A stretch of DNA of 64,000 bases from Aphis gossypii. Its lineage: Eukaryota > Arthropoda > Insecta > Hemiptera > Aphididae. The notes beneath the pieces were generated by a model, which searched no databases, had not been told where the DNA came from, and saw only the letters and a list, made by a program, of their open reading frames with translations. The number at the start of each line of letters is the position of its first letter. Position 1 is the first letter of the stretch. Location of the stretch: the NCBI RefSeq assembly GCF_020184175.1, contig NC_065533.1:59062351-59126350 (forward strand), given 5' to 3'. Of the stretch, positions 21,865 through 32,552 are shown in pieces. The position numbers were made by a program, and so were the translations under genes.

Positions 21865-23650
21865 TTAATGATGTATACAAATAGTGAAATATGATTTTAA
21901 AGCTAGATGAATTATTTGTAAAAGATGATTATTAAGTGGATTTCGATTAAAAAAATAGTTGGAGTTATTTAAAGAAAGTTTATTTATATTTATGCTGGAT
22001 GTTGTTTTTAATATTAAAAAGTGCATAATATTTGTTTTTGTAGGTATTTGGTTTTTAAACATTCTAAAAACTTTATCAGCTACTTTGCATATTGTAATAA
22101 CATAATTTGCTGGTTTCACTAATCCACCTTTATTTTTCACTGATATAAGTGATGCAGGATAACTGTGAATACGAATGAGCATATTAACACAATCGTCACA
22201 CTTAATTTTTTGTTTTAATTTCCTTACAATGTAACCATCTATGTATTCATTTATGCCATCTGTAGCTTGTTGTACATATGTTTGATGCTCTGGTTTCATG
22301 AATATTTTAAAATCTAGGTCAAACCTAAGGCTAAACAATTGGCTTCTGATGAGGTCATAATCTCAGTGTGTACCAATAACCGCTTGTATGAACTCTCGAA
22401 CTGTAATGTAGTGGGGTTATTATTATATCCACCCCTTGAGCGGATGGCTGAAAAAAACATCTCTAAATTATCCTGGCTCAATTTGTATGTTAGTAAAATT
22501 CAAGTTTATTTGTCATTATCATATCATCAAAAATGTTCAGAATACTTGTCAGGGAGATGATAAATCCAACAAAGTCTGTCTTTTTAGTACTTTTAATTAC
22601 TAGAATTAATTTATCTGGTTCGTTTTTAGAATAATTCTTACAATGCAAAGACTTTAAATATTCTATTGAATTACTGATGAAAAGTTTAATAGAATGTTCA
22701 TCTGATTTAAGGATTGGTTTTTTTTAAGGCGACTTACTGAAAAAATTTCTGATATTTAAAAAATCAAAAATATCATTGAGATATTGACATAATGGTAATT
22801 GTTGGTCCTGAGTCTTAATAAACATATTAGTTTAAAATTATCTTTACAATAATCTAATGCATCAGTTACACTTGATGAAAATGTTTATGCAGCCAAATGT
22901 ACCTTCATTTTCTCTTTTTGAAAATTAAGGTGCCTCGAACGAATTTTTGTTGCAGTATGTAATTCCATTTCATTTTGCATATCAACCAACTGCTCAAAAT
23001 ATTTCCTTTTAATTGTTTCTATTTTGTTATTGAACAGGATTTTCCAATCACCCAAGGTATTGTGGCAAAGTTTAAGCATATGTGCTGTTCCATCAAATGT
23101 AAGTGTTTTAAATTGCACACAAATTGAACATACATTGATTGAATATGTATTAACAAGGTTGGTTTTTTGTTCAGATGATAACCTAGTAATTAAAAAAAAT
23201 CCCACCGGAATTTTCCAATTGGAATTTATTGCAACAAGCATGAAAACTAAAGCTTTTTTTGGCCTTTGACAATCCATCACAGTTTTCAGTAACAGTACCG
23301 TAAATTACGTATCTTATCAGTCTATTCCCTTTGTAAGTTACATTTTCTTAAATGTGCATCTCTTCCATTAAAAACCACATATTAATTATTTTCCTTGGCT
23401 TTTCATTTCTTCTAACTTAATTGTTATAATTTTTAGTGCTTCTTCTGTAAAGTCATCTATAGAAAAATACCACTTCCGAAGAGTTGCTAGATATGGTAAA
23501 GATTTTTCAAAAGTTTTAAGCACATAAATGTAGGCTGCAGGGGAATGAAAATACAATGTCAATGCGAAATTGGGAAACTCAGGAGAATATGTACCAGAAT
23601 TAAAGTTCAACTGTCTGTTTATCAATTCTGATTCCGCATTAGGTAGTATT
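21865..23650 (-). pseudogene. P-element/THAP9-like transposase remnant
   Basis: Fragments in order on the minus strand. 23625-23386 encodes GTYSPEFPNFALTLYFHSP and LPYLATLRKWYFSIDDFTEEA, the conserved N-terminal part. 23280-22885 encodes KKALVFMLVAINSNWKIPVG and LTFDGTAHMLKLC, the RNase-H-like start. About 22480-22330 encodes LSQDNLEMFFSAIRSRGG, FESSYKRLLVHTEI and MTSSEANCLALG, a strong P-element signature. 22300-21865 holds the C-terminal IDGYIVRKLKQKIKCDDC. Frames change and stops occur between the pieces (for example near 22560-22880), and I see no THAP finger. A dead copy; P-element transposases normally cut and paste with 8-bp duplications. Confidence 0.75.
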
Positions 23651-23689
23651 TCCTTTTGATATAAAGAATAAAGTTACTTAAGTAGTTAA

Positions 23690-24150
23690 ATATATACATG
23701 TTAGGTTACAGACTATCAATTTTTTCATTGGTCCAGTTCAAAATTTCACTTATAATAGAATCAGTAAAAATGTATTCCAAATACCCGAAATATTTATAGT
23801 ATCACCTAAAATCCGGGATCACGTAATCCCGAAATTTGCGTAATAATATTATGGCGAGCTGTCCTAGTACATTATTATACAAACTCATCCACTGACCATT
23901 TATATTTATTTTTTACATAAAAATATTTTGAAGTTTGTGTAGATTCTTCATTGTCAAAACTATCAGATTCTACATCATCAGTTTCGTTAATGACATCAGC
24001 ATTTTGGTCGAATTCAGTATCATGTTTACTTTTTATGAATTCTGAATTATCATCATCACTTATATCAGTATTATTTTCTAAAATTTTTGAAATAACATTT
24101 TCAAAGTCTGGATTAGTAACAGAGATGTGAGATGGACCGGCAGTATTCAT
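23690..24150 (-). pseudogene. piggyBac-like transposase N-terminal fragment
   Basis: An ATG at 24150 opens an acidic, Asp/Ser/Glu-rich N-terminus (ISDDDNSEF, DDVESDSFDNEE) ending KYKWSVDEFV at a stop. After further stops, the lower-coordinate sequence encodes YLEYIFTDSIISEILNWTNE, which resembles the beginning of the piggyBac DDE_Tnp_1_7 domain (FFTDEIISEIV..TN). No catalytic Asp remains, because the P-element remnant follows. The assignment rests on the acidic N-terminus and one motif. Confidence 0.45.
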
Positions 24151-24389
24151 TTTTTTACTTTCAATTATATTATGAAGAATACAAAAAAAAAAAAAACTTA
24201 GAAATATATCTGATAACCAAAAAAGTTACGTGCCTGATACAGTACGATATGATACACCGCTGAACATTTTTTATCAACAACAAAAAGTTATGATAATGAA
24301 CATAACCTCAAAAACGTTCTTATCATAAAATATATAAATTATACCTCCGTACATAGATATGTGTAACATCTTAGTAATATTATCAATAT

Positions 24390-25325
24390 TGTTGTGGTGA
24401 CACCGATTGTCACCACTTTACTGGTCAGTCCACCCGACCGATGTAACCATTTTCGACACATGAATTTTACCTTTTATTTTATATTCGTTAACAAGTATTA
24501 GAATTACATTCGTTTTTATGTTTTTACTTGTATACGGCCATTGTGAATTTTATATACGTTTTTATTGACGCGACGCAGAAATCGTGTTCCCCACTTCGCG
24601 CCGTACCCGCGAAATCGACCCGGAGAAGGCTTTGGCATCGATCGCGCGAAATCTCTTTCTCTTTGCTCCCGACGTTCGACCGAGCTACAGCCACGACAAG
24701 TCCGTCCGACTTCAATAACGCCGAGTCGATCCTCCATGGGTAATGCGCCTTTCCACGTGGATATGCGACCACGACTACGCACTCCGACAATCGCGAATTA
24801 CGAGGTATGACGACCGACACACGTCTCGGTCTCGTTATATCCCTCGCGATTTCCACGACGAACGAGCACTTTAATCGAACCAGGATTCGACCCGCTCTCG
24901 TCGCGTCGGTTCACACGTCTCCGCAAACTGGCTCACGATTACCACGTGAACTAGAGTGCGCCCCGACGCTCATACCGTATGCCCGAGCATCGAACACCCG
25001 ACGAAACGGCAATTACTGTACGCCCAGTCATTCGCACGATTTATTTGTACATGTCGACTTTATTATTACGACAAATATACGAAATTCGACGCACACGGGT
25101 CAAACGACCGAAATCACGTGCTGCACTTTTACTTCCATGCCTGTCTAGATTCCACAAAAATCCTTCCTCACACGGAGTCAGATCGACAACGACATGTTGA
25201 CAGAAAGTTTTGGAGCGGTTGGCAAACTTGTGCTACAACCGCGGTACCAAACACTTACGCGCCACATTATAATTGATAAAGATGATAAAAAAAAATGCAG
25301 CGGTATGTGACACCGTACTGTAACA
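24390..25325. mobile_element. GC-rich block, possible solo LTR
   Basis: A sharply bounded CpG-rich block in AT-rich surroundings. It starts TGTTGTGGTGACACCG and ends GTGACACCGTACTGTAACA, so both ends contain GTGACACCG and it has TG..CA form. Several overlapping open frames on both strands arise from the base composition and show no domain. I could not see a target duplication, so the solo-LTR reading is tentative. Confidence 0.35.
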
Positions 25326-25784
25326 ATTCCGGTTAATTATAATAAGATCTAGAGGATAACTTATACAGATTCACACACAATTATCAAATGTTTATAAATA
25401 TCATTTGTTACATATGTTACATATTAATACAATTCAACCAAAGTTAATATATATGTTTAAATAATAATACATAAACCAATAAACAGATCAATCAAAAAAT
25501 AAAACACAACATTTATAAACACATATAGATCATAGCAAATTTCCTTTCAGCAGAATACATTTTATGATGTTAGCTTTAATATTAGAGTAAATTTAGTTAT
25601 TATCAAATTTAATGGTAAGAAAATTATTTAATATACATTATTAATTGTGTTATTATATTAATTATGTATTATTAAAATATTTAATATTTCACAAAATGTG
25701 TTCTGTTAAACGATCTACGTCCTCTTAAACATCTACCTTAAGAAATTAAAAACAATTTTCATTTATTTTTTTTTCTTTATTCAG
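25326..25784. other. Non-coding gap with a lone GAGGACGT terminus
   Basis: AT-rich DNA. At 25713-25724 ACGTCCTCTTAA matches the right end of the TTAA-flanked element at 49.8 kb (GAGGACGT inverted, then TTAA). No partner end is visible nearby. The sequence ends in a polypyrimidine tract and CAG before 25785. Confidence 0.35.
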
Positions 25785-25991
25785 ATGGCTAATCAATTGA
25801 TCCATATAAGACACTTTCTGTTGAATGTGAACATTCCTTATCCGGAGAACATTTATCTTTTTCTGTTGGGCATCAATGGTATTTCTACTAGCAAGCCAGC
25901 ACTTTTTCCGACTATTTGGACTTTCAATGTCTTCTTCACAGAAGGTGGAAAAAGTCCAAAAGACATTATTATTGAACTGGGTGGCTTGAAG
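25785..25991 (+). CDS. Single exon-like frame, 69 codons, unknown product
   Basis: A TTCTTTATTCAG acceptor precedes an ATG at 25785; the frame stays open to a donor, GTATAT, after AAG at 25991. It encodes IYLFLLGINGISTSKPALFP and a short hydrophilic end. No domain recognised. From about 25992 the sequence becomes homologous (in reverse) to 58.96 kb and downward, so this exon sits just outside the shared Polinton segment. Confidence 0.3.
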
Positions 25992-26509
25992 GTATATACA
26001 CGGAATATATTTTATGGTATATATAAAAACAAAATAGTTACTAGCTTTTTCTCGTTCCTTACAGAGTTTAGTTGTTAGTAATAGTTATAAATTATGTTTT
26101 TTTTTTTAAAAATAGTATATACTTAACGAGAATTTACTTATTTAATACACATGGAGTTTGTTTTACTGATACATTTATTTATAATTAAAGTATGATTGAT
26201 TTTATATGTTTTATGAATTATTACTAAACAAAAATTTACTTATTTTGATATACATAGTTTTTACTTAAATATACATTTTATTATAATTATAATTTTAGTA
26301 GGTACACGATGGTACAGATTAGATAATACTCCTTTTTAAAATTTTATTTGGTGTGAATTGTAAACTTGAAAAGTGATACAAAATTATTAAAAATACATTT
26401 TTTTAGATATGGTGTAAATGAGATATAGTTTTTACCTTAACTTTTTGTATTTAAAAAAAAATAAGCGAATAAATATTTACCTATAATTTCAGATTTTTTT
26501 TTTTTTAAA

Positions 26510-26831
26510 TGGAATCTCCTCAAATTATATATATTCAATCTTTGATAGAGGAATTAGAATTGAAAGTTTTAGAAAACGATGAATGTGTTAATCGAGAAGA
26601 AGAAAGAAAAAAAAATAGATATAAGAGTTTTAAATAAAAAGATTCATGGTTTATACACCTAAACAAAAAATAATAAACCTGATTGAGATAGACAAGTTAA
26701 GAAATGAAAAAAGAAACATTTTAGACGATTATAATTCTTCTTATTATATTGGTCAACAATGTAATAGACGTTTACGTAATCATTCCTTAATTTTGAATAA
26801 TCAACTAGAAGATTTAATTAATAATAACTGA
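26510..26831 (+). pseudogene. Polinton-associated small coiled-coil ORF, broken copy
   Basis: ATG at 26510. It matches the intact 106-aa ORF on the minus strand at 58113-58433 in both halves: MESPQI-IY at the start, then IEIDKLRNEKRNILDDYN, NRRLRNHS and NNQLEDLI. A shift in an A-run near 26610-26640 breaks the frame. Upstream non-coding DNA is also shared between the two copies. Function unknown; the charged helical pattern suggests a coiled coil. Confidence 0.55.
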
Positions 26832-27010
26832 TAAATTTGTTTATATAAATCTAATTTTTTTTTTTAACCTAATTAAAGCTAATTTAATTATTATTATTTC
26901 TTTAATCTGTTTTCCATTTTTCTTTTTTATACACGTACTTGTATAGAAGTATTAGTATATTCACAATAGCTTTTCCAAAACATAAAAAAACGTTTTTTTT
27001 TTTTTAGAAA

Positions 27011-27130
27011 ATGGATTTACTTAACCATATCTTAATTGAAATTCATTGATTGAAAAAAGAAATCGATGATAATAATGAGAAAGAAATATAAAGTAAACAA
27101 GAACAAATAAAAACCATAGTTTTAACTACT
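27011..27130 (+). pseudogene. Second Polinton-associated small ORF, broken copy
   Basis: Starts MDLLNHILIEIH like the intact 74-aa ORF at 57731-57955 (minus). A TGA interrupts it after 13 codons, with another stop later, and similarity ends near 27125 where the integrase fragment begins from the other strand. In the intact element, DNA polymerase B would follow; here it is deleted. Confidence 0.55.
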
Positions 27131-27141
27131 GTACAATAAAA

Positions 27142-27840
27142 CTAGATCTGGTCATAAAATAACCAAGATGGCATCACTGAATAAACTAATTGTGTTTGAG
27201 GTATTACATCTTTATATAAACCAGAACCTCTCTTAACCTTTGGGGTTACAGTAAAATTAAACATTTTTTCAATTTTTGGATTTGTAGTCATAGAACTGTT
27301 TGCTATTGGACGAAATTCAAATGGATCATTTGGTATAGTTGTATTATTATAATTATATACTAATTTAAAAATTGAATTTATCCAATTCCATGAACCTGTT
27401 GATGTAAAATATTTGTAAATTTTATTTTTTATTGTTCTTATAACGCGTTCAACCATACCAGCCTTTAAACTGCTGTATGTTGAATAATGTCTAATATGAT
27501 ACTTATTCATTATACTTTGAAATTCATTATTGTAAAATTCTGTTCCGTTATCTGTTTGTAATAATTTTGGTTGATTTTTTTTTAATATTTTTATTATACG
27601 TTTTGTACACTCCTTTGCTGTTTAATTTTTTAGTGCTTCTACCCACACATACTTGGTAAATGTATCTATAATAATTAAAATGAATTTAAAACCATTATTT
27701 TGTCTAGAATATGGTTGCATGTCTATAAAATCAGCTTGCCAGAGATCATCTTTAAACCGTGTTACTACGCTTCGTCTAGGAAATATTTTTCTCGCTGGTC
27801 CATGTAACTCCTCAGCTAAACTGATTAAGATTGTCATCAT
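27142..27840 (-). pseudogene. Polinton integrase, broken copy fused to a duplicated DUF8207 piece
   Basis: 27840-27622 encodes the integrase start: RRSVVTRFKDDLWQADFIDM (first Asp) and IIIDTFTKYVWVEALKN. After a stop, 27510 downward encodes IRHYSTYSSLKAGMVERVIR (the Glu region) and TGSWNWI. Where the rest of the core and the chromodomain should follow, it runs instead into FEFRPIANSS and GSGLYKDVIPQTQLVY, a copy of the neighbouring DUF8207 gene. Polinton integrases are retroviral-type DDE enzymes that insert the element. This copy lacks the region between KN and IRHYS in frame and cannot work. Confidence 0.75.
27180..27350. repeat. Direct duplication of DUF8207 gene sequence (other copy 27970-28140)
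   Basis: About 170 bp, containing the same GSGLYKDVIPQTQLVY-coding stretch on the minus strand, is repeated at 27970-28140 with few changes. The insertion point is inside the integrase gene, in the same reading direction, so it makes a chimeric frame. Confidence 0.75.
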
Positions 27841-29575
27841 ACTATAATATTTCTCTCGCGTAATTCTTCTAAAATTGATATAATTTCATTATTGACACCA
27901 GTATTACCAACATTTTGTGATGAAGTTAGAAGATTTAATCTAGTTACTAGTTCATTCGGATCGTCATAATAAACTAATTGTGTTTGAGGTATTACATCTT
28001 TATATAAACCGGAACCTCTCTTAACCTTTGGGGTTGCAGTAAAATTAAACATTTTTTCATTTTTTGGATCTGTAGTAACTGTAGAACTGTTTGCTGTTGG
28101 ACGAAATTCAAACGGATCATTTAGTATAGTTGTATTATTATGAATATTGTAACGTGCCACGTACAAGCAGTAGAATGATGGAGTATCGGATGGGTTGTTG
28201 TAAAAAAAATGAAGACTGAAATATTTTCTAAGTTTTAGATTTTTATTAGAAAAATATTCTAAGTCCAAATAATTAAATATTTTAAACTGTGAAAATTGTT
28301 CTAAGTCCAGGAGACATATATATTGAACTGAGTGACGTGAAGGTGCTCGCTTTAACTCTGATAGATCACGTCTAAAATGTGCCTAATCTGAGCCCCCTTT
28401 TATATCATCCAGGGACTCCCGTGGTACCTTCTGGTCCCTGATGGTCATCTGCACGTGCATCCGTTTCTACCCACGCCTTGCGTCATCCGCGTGACGCCGT
28501 GCGTCAATTATGTGCCTATAATATTCTACCAGTTGAGTGATTACGCACCTAGTATATTCTACCGGGTGGTAATTACGTATCCATAATATGTCACCGGATA
28601 GCAATCATATTGTCATTATGATTATTTGTCATTATTTTCCAGCGGGTAGAAAGCATACGGGCGATGATGCTTTTGATTGGTTTTTACCTTTGTTTTTAGG
28701 TTCGGTCCTAGTTTATTATACTCGATTATTACTTGTTTGGCTGCTCACCTCTAGCATAACTATAAGGATGTCCGTTATGCCATCAATGTTTAGGTCATTG
28801 TTGGCTATGGTATGTAGTAATTTATATATTATATTTAATATAAGTATTAGAGCACGTTGCAATATTACTACGTTTAGTGTTAGATCTAGATAAATGATCG
28901 GTAATTTGTGCTAAACTTAATCGAGGAGTTCTAGAGTTATTAATTTTATCTATTTCTTCGTTTAATTGCTTTTCCTCATTTTTCATTCTATCGTATAGAG
29001 GTTTTACAACATTCGTCCATTTATGAAACTTTGAGGTTTTAGGTTTCCCATCTGCTTTTAAATGAGCTCGTGAAGTTTTTAAAATGTCGTAATAAGATTC
29101 CATATCTTGTAGAGTTGTATTTTTTGGTTCTTTCTCACATAGTAAAGACCATAGTCCTTCAGTCCATGGATAGTATTTATTAAATAACTGTAAGTTATCA
29201 TAACTAAAAGTTACAGAGTGGCCTCCTATTTTATATGAATCACATGCTTTATCATAATACATACCATATGATTTATCATATCGCTTTGATGTAGGACGTT
29301 TATTGAAAAAATTTGAAAATGATGAATTTAATTCGTTATCATTATCATCATCACTAACGTCTGAAGTTTCCGGTTTTATTTCATCAGCCGGTTGTGTATT
29401 CTTTTCTGTTTAGTTGTTCAATAGTTATATTATTGGTTTAAATGCTTCACGAAAATAGTTATCAGAATCTATGATACCACGTTTCATTTCCATTATTTTT
29501 CGTTTTATATATTTTTTTGAGGTTATTAAATTTTCCAATAAAATTTTTCTTTTATCATTTCAAATAATAATGTGA
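27837..29575 (-). pseudogene. DUF8207-type Polinton protein, interrupted by a solo LTR
   Basis: From about 29575 on the minus strand: KRKILLENLITSKKYIKRK, an acidic SDDDNDNELNSS region, then YYDKACDSYKIGGHSVTFS and YYPWTEGLWSLLCE (conserved core of the DUF8207 family), RMKNEEKQLNEEI, and after the LTR (28148-28861) NDPFEFRP, GSGLYKDVIPQTQLVYYDD and ISILEELRERNIIV. The stop overlaps the integrase ATG (GTATGATG), suggesting coupled or closely packed genes; the second Polinton has the same arrangement with TAATG. A stop near 29415 also breaks the N-terminal part. Function of the family is unknown to me; it recurs beside Polinton integrases. Confidence 0.65.
28148..28861. mobile_element. Solo LTR (714 bp) inside the DUF8207 gene
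   Basis: Begins TGTAACGTGCC and ends GCACGTTGCA, so the ends form a short inverted repeat of TG..CA type. It is flanked by ATAT on both sides (28144-28147 and 28862-28865). The interrupted protein continues on both sides at the point expected from the intact copy at 52.5 kb. The richer GC content contrasts with the host gene. Confidence 0.7.
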
Positions 29576-29659
29576 ATATAACTGTATCGTATGACTATTG
29601 ACAACACAATGTATATAATTTCAGTTATACTTTATATTTATATTTATACTTGCATTTAT

Positions 29660-30316
29660 TTTATTTTAATAAAAGTATGAAAACCACATCTATATCTTCC
29701 TTCATTCATTTCCCGAGTCTTATAAAAAACCATAAAAACATAAACACTGTGATTCCAACATAAATGAAATTCAATGAAATCCATATCTGTAGATTAATGA
29801 TCATTGAATATATGTCGTAAATTTGTCATCTTGTTTTAGTATTATTAAAAAGCTTGAGTTATCTCTTACTAACTGTTTTGGTATTTTAGAATATGTTTGT
29901 GCTAAATAAAATACTAAACTAGCACCTGAATGTCTACAGATTGAAAAGTATTCTCTGATTACTGACTACGATCAAAAATTATAATGGAATTTTTTTTTAG
30001 TTTAGTTTGGTATAACTTTATCAGCACTTGTAAAAATGAAAAAATTAGCACCTTTTATATCATCTATTATTTTTTTTAATAAAACATATTTTTCTTGATT
30101 TGAGGTTTTAGAGTATAGATAAATATTTTCAAATCTTAACCCGTTTTCATGGGTAATTAAATTATACATTATATTTGTTTTTCCTGAACCACTAGGACCA
30201 ACTAATATAGCTCGTATGGTATCAGGTAATAATGATCCATGTTTTGATGGTTTTTTTTCTATCTGAACATCAACATTTGTAATATCTAATTTATCTTTCT
30301 GCTCAATCAAGTTCAT
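29660..30316 (-). pseudogene. Polinton packaging-type (FtsK/HerA-like) ATPase, broken
   Basis: ATG at 30316. Walker A is clear: AILVGPSGSGKTNIMYNL near residue 37-54, followed by a Walker-B-like FFIF region. The frame stops at about 30002, but the family's C-terminal half can still be read in shifted frames down to about 29660: IFDRSQ, SLVFYLAQTYSKIPKQLVRD, STDMDFIEF and MNEGRYRCGFHTF. The family pumps genome into capsids in related viruses; in Polintons a packaging role is assumed. Here frameshifts and stops have inactivated it. It is transcribed away from the capsid cluster. Confidence 0.75.
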
Positions 30317-30734
30317 TTTTTCGTATAAATACTAATGAATTTTAACTTCATAATTAGTTATAAATGATACTGTAATAAAATTAATGAGTGTGGAGACGAA
30401 TATTTGCTTCAAATATTGTATTATTCTATTATTTTATTATCTGTATTGTAATAATTATTTCTACAGTATTTTCTTTTATATTATTTTTAATTGCATAAAG
30501 CAATGTACATTTCAAAATACATATATCAAGGAAACATTTTACAATATAATATATAATTGGACTGGACTCACTGCTGCTTGAGATGTGGTCCACTTGTGTC
30601 TGGATGGTCTGTTGCACGGCGATAATATTTTCACTACTGCAATTGATTTCACGTGGACGGTAGTTTATGCGTGATCATGTGCTTGTATAAACGAAACACG
30701 CTAATCAGGGTAGTACCGCCGTTATCACTTATCA
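30317..30734. other. Non-coding region between ATPase and tandem repeats
   Basis: AT-rich to about 30570, then more GC-rich toward 30730. Open frames here show no recognisable domain. It is likely part of the divergent promoter region between the leftward (ATPase) and rightward (capsid) gene sets. Confidence 0.35.
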
Positions 30735-31190
30735 CTATTTGATAGTGTAACGTTGAATCTCGATCAGCGGTACTAATATGACTTTGACGAGTGTAACACG
30801 GAATCTCGATCAGCGGGATTAATATGATTTTGACGAGTGTAACACGGAATCTCGATCAGCGGGATTATGATTTTGACGAGTGTAACACGGAATCTCGATC
30901 AGCGGGATTATGATTTATCTGCACTGAAACACAGTGTCTCGACGGCGGTGAATGAAACTGCGACACTTGTTCGTACTGTCTGTATTTCCGTGAATACGGC
31001 AAATACCAGATACGGCAAGCGAAAAGGGCGGCGGCGAATAAAACTGCGACACTTGTTCGTACTGTTTGTATTTCCGTTAGTACGGCAAATACCAGATACG
31101 GCAAGCGAAAAAGGGTGGGATATCACGAAGCAAGTCGTGCTGTTTGTGTTTCCGTTACGACGGTAAACACCAGACACGACTGCTAACGGG
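30730..31190. repeat. Two adjacent GC-rich tandem repeat arrays
   Basis: First array, about 30730-30915: four copies of a 43-58 bp unit built on GTGTAACACGGAATCTCG and ATCAGCGGGATTA. Second array, about 30950-31180: two close copies and one diverged copy of an 80-110 bp unit containing CTGCGACACTTGTTCGTACT and CGGCAAATACCAGATACGGC. Open frames reported across them are products of the repeat. Located between divergent Polinton gene sets, so a regulatory or packaging role is conceivable. Confidence 0.75.
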
Positions 31191-31699
31191 GAAAGGTGAT
31201 TTCGGCCGGCTCATCGGGGTCTATTTACCACCTGCTACAGCTACGGCGGGTTTCGAGAACATTGATTTCGGTTTGTGATATTTTGTTAGTTTTTTGGTGA
31301 TCTTTCTTGGGCGGGTAATCTCGTGAGATAGTGGAGTGCGTCCTGAGATCTTCTTTGATGTGAGGCGTGATTAAAGTCGCCTGTAAGTTATGTTTTTCAT
31401 CCGTGAATGTCGCTGGTACACGCCGTTTCAAAAGACAGGCGAGTACCGCGACCTCTAGTGCGGTTTTTATTTGCTCTCAGCATAGATCAAACTGTACGTG
31501 ATAGTTCCCACACTGTCTGCTGGTGGCGCGTCGTTAGCGTTTTCATACGTTATTTAGAGGAATTTGATATAGTCAATTCTGTCTCGTTACAATACGTTCA
31601 AATCATAAGTGTAAATCAGGTAAGACTGGTAAAGGATTTTTAAACTCACTTATAAATAGTCACCCGTTTGAAGCTCGTATTTCAAACTATTAGTATTGT
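31191..31699. other. GC-rich non-coding region upstream of the capsid cluster
   Basis: Open frames on both strands (31225-31431, 31407-31643) have no recognisable domain. A possible splice donor, GTAAGA, at about 31620 suggests a 5' leader for the rightward Polinton genes. Otherwise nothing identified. Confidence 0.3.
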
Positions 31700-31905
31700 T
31701 GACATGGTGCAAAATTAAAAAAAGAGACTAGATTGTGGTGATAAAGGAATAAACCCGTTGGATACTGCATGTTACGATCACGATATTTTGCATGCAACTA
31801 GAAAACATTTAGAAGATAGACATAAAGTGTTAGAACTTCGGCTTGGGAAAGATTTAAAGCAAAAGATACACCTAGAAAAGAGAAAATCGTTGCGTACACC
31901 GTAAT
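31700..31905 (+). pseudogene. PLA2-like (parvovirus VP1u-type) domain remnant
   Basis: Within a frame broken by stops, the segment DKGINPLDTACYDHDILHAT matches the PLA2-like core: a Cys and His-Asp pair in the order D-x2-C-x2-H-D as in phospholipase A2-like domains of parvovirus and Polinton minor capsid proteins. The following region is Lys/Arg-rich helix. No full calcium-binding loop is visible, and the upstream half is damaged. Such domains help capsids cross membranes; here it is only a remnant. It sits just ahead of the pX/pVI-like gene. Confidence 0.55.
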
Positions 31906-31912
31906 AAACGCA

Positions 31913-32205
31913 ATGAAAGCTAAAAGAAAAATAGGAATGGGTTGTAAACGTACTATAAAAATAAAAATAAATGGTATACTGTTAACGAAAAAAAAAACGT
32001 TAAAAAAAATGTTGGTAAAAGGTTGATTTTAACACCAGGTCAGTCAGGTGGTGCAATTCCCTTAATACCTATTTTTGCAGGATTATCAGCACTTGGTAGT
32101 TTAATGTCTGGAAGTGCCAGTGTGTATAATGCAATACAAAATTCAAAAAGAAAGAAAGGTAATGGATTATATTTAAATAATAATGGATCAAGGAAAAAAA
32201 ACTGA
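31913..32205 (+). pseudogene. pX/pVI-like minor capsid protein with glycine-rich hydrophobic segment, frameshifted
   Basis: An ATG at 31913 opens a short basic N-terminus (MKAKRKIGMGCKRTIKIK), broken by a shift in an A-run near 32000. The other frame continues LTPGQSGGAIPLIPIFAG and LSALGSLMSGSASVYNAI and ends with a Lys-rich tail at 32205. The GG-AIPL-small-residue pattern is typical of the adenovirus pX/pVI-type proteins of Polintons. The next gene's ATG (32205) overlaps the stop. In this family the protein is a protease substrate, which fits the protease gene next door. Confidence 0.6.
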
Positions 32206-32552
32206 TGAATACGCTACCTAACAGACCACTAACTTCTAGAGATATTATAAAATACGTTGCAAAGTTTAATATCAGTCATTTCCGCGGAGTATTTTCACGT
32301 GATAACTTACCTAAAAAACCTCTCGCAATCGAATGTGGTATATTAAACTTAGACGTATCTTCCGGTAATGGAAGTCATTGGGTAGCGTTTTATAAAATTA
32401 AAGATAAGGTTGAATATTTTGATAGCTTCGGTGATTTACCTCCACCGATTGAACTACAAAACTATTTTAAAGGAAACAAAATTAAATATAACAACACAAA
32501 TTATCAAGATTTTAATTAATTTAATTGTGGACACTTATGTCTTAATTTTTAA
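32205..32552 (+). pseudogene. Adenovirus-type cysteine protease of Polinton, stop just before the catalytic Cys
   Basis: Starts at 32205 (ATGATG-type overlap with the previous stop). It has GSHWVAFYKI (catalytic His), VEYFDSFGDLPP (Asp) and a TAA at 32517-32519. Two codons later, in the same frame, come CGHLCLNF (catalytic Cys at 32526-32528) and a second TAA at 32550. The premature stop is one base away from a Gln codon. The enzyme would process capsid precursors in Polintons and adenoviruses. As read here, it lacks its nucleophile. Confidence 0.75.

Noticed and set aside
22339..22560. Plus-strand 73-codon frame
   Set aside because: It is the antisense of the best-conserved P-element block (FESSYKRLLVHTEI), which is the real signal.
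24516..25276. Seven overlapping open frames on both strands
   Set aside because: Overlap in all frames follows from low stop-codon density in CpG-rich DNA; no motif in any of them.
30730..30915. CRISPR-like spaced repeats
   Set aside because: Head-to-tail minisatellite with no unique spacers of constant size, in an insect-type genome.
30865..31177. Open frames over the tandem arrays
   Set aside because: The peptides repeat with the DNA unit and exist on both strands; the DNA repeat explains them.
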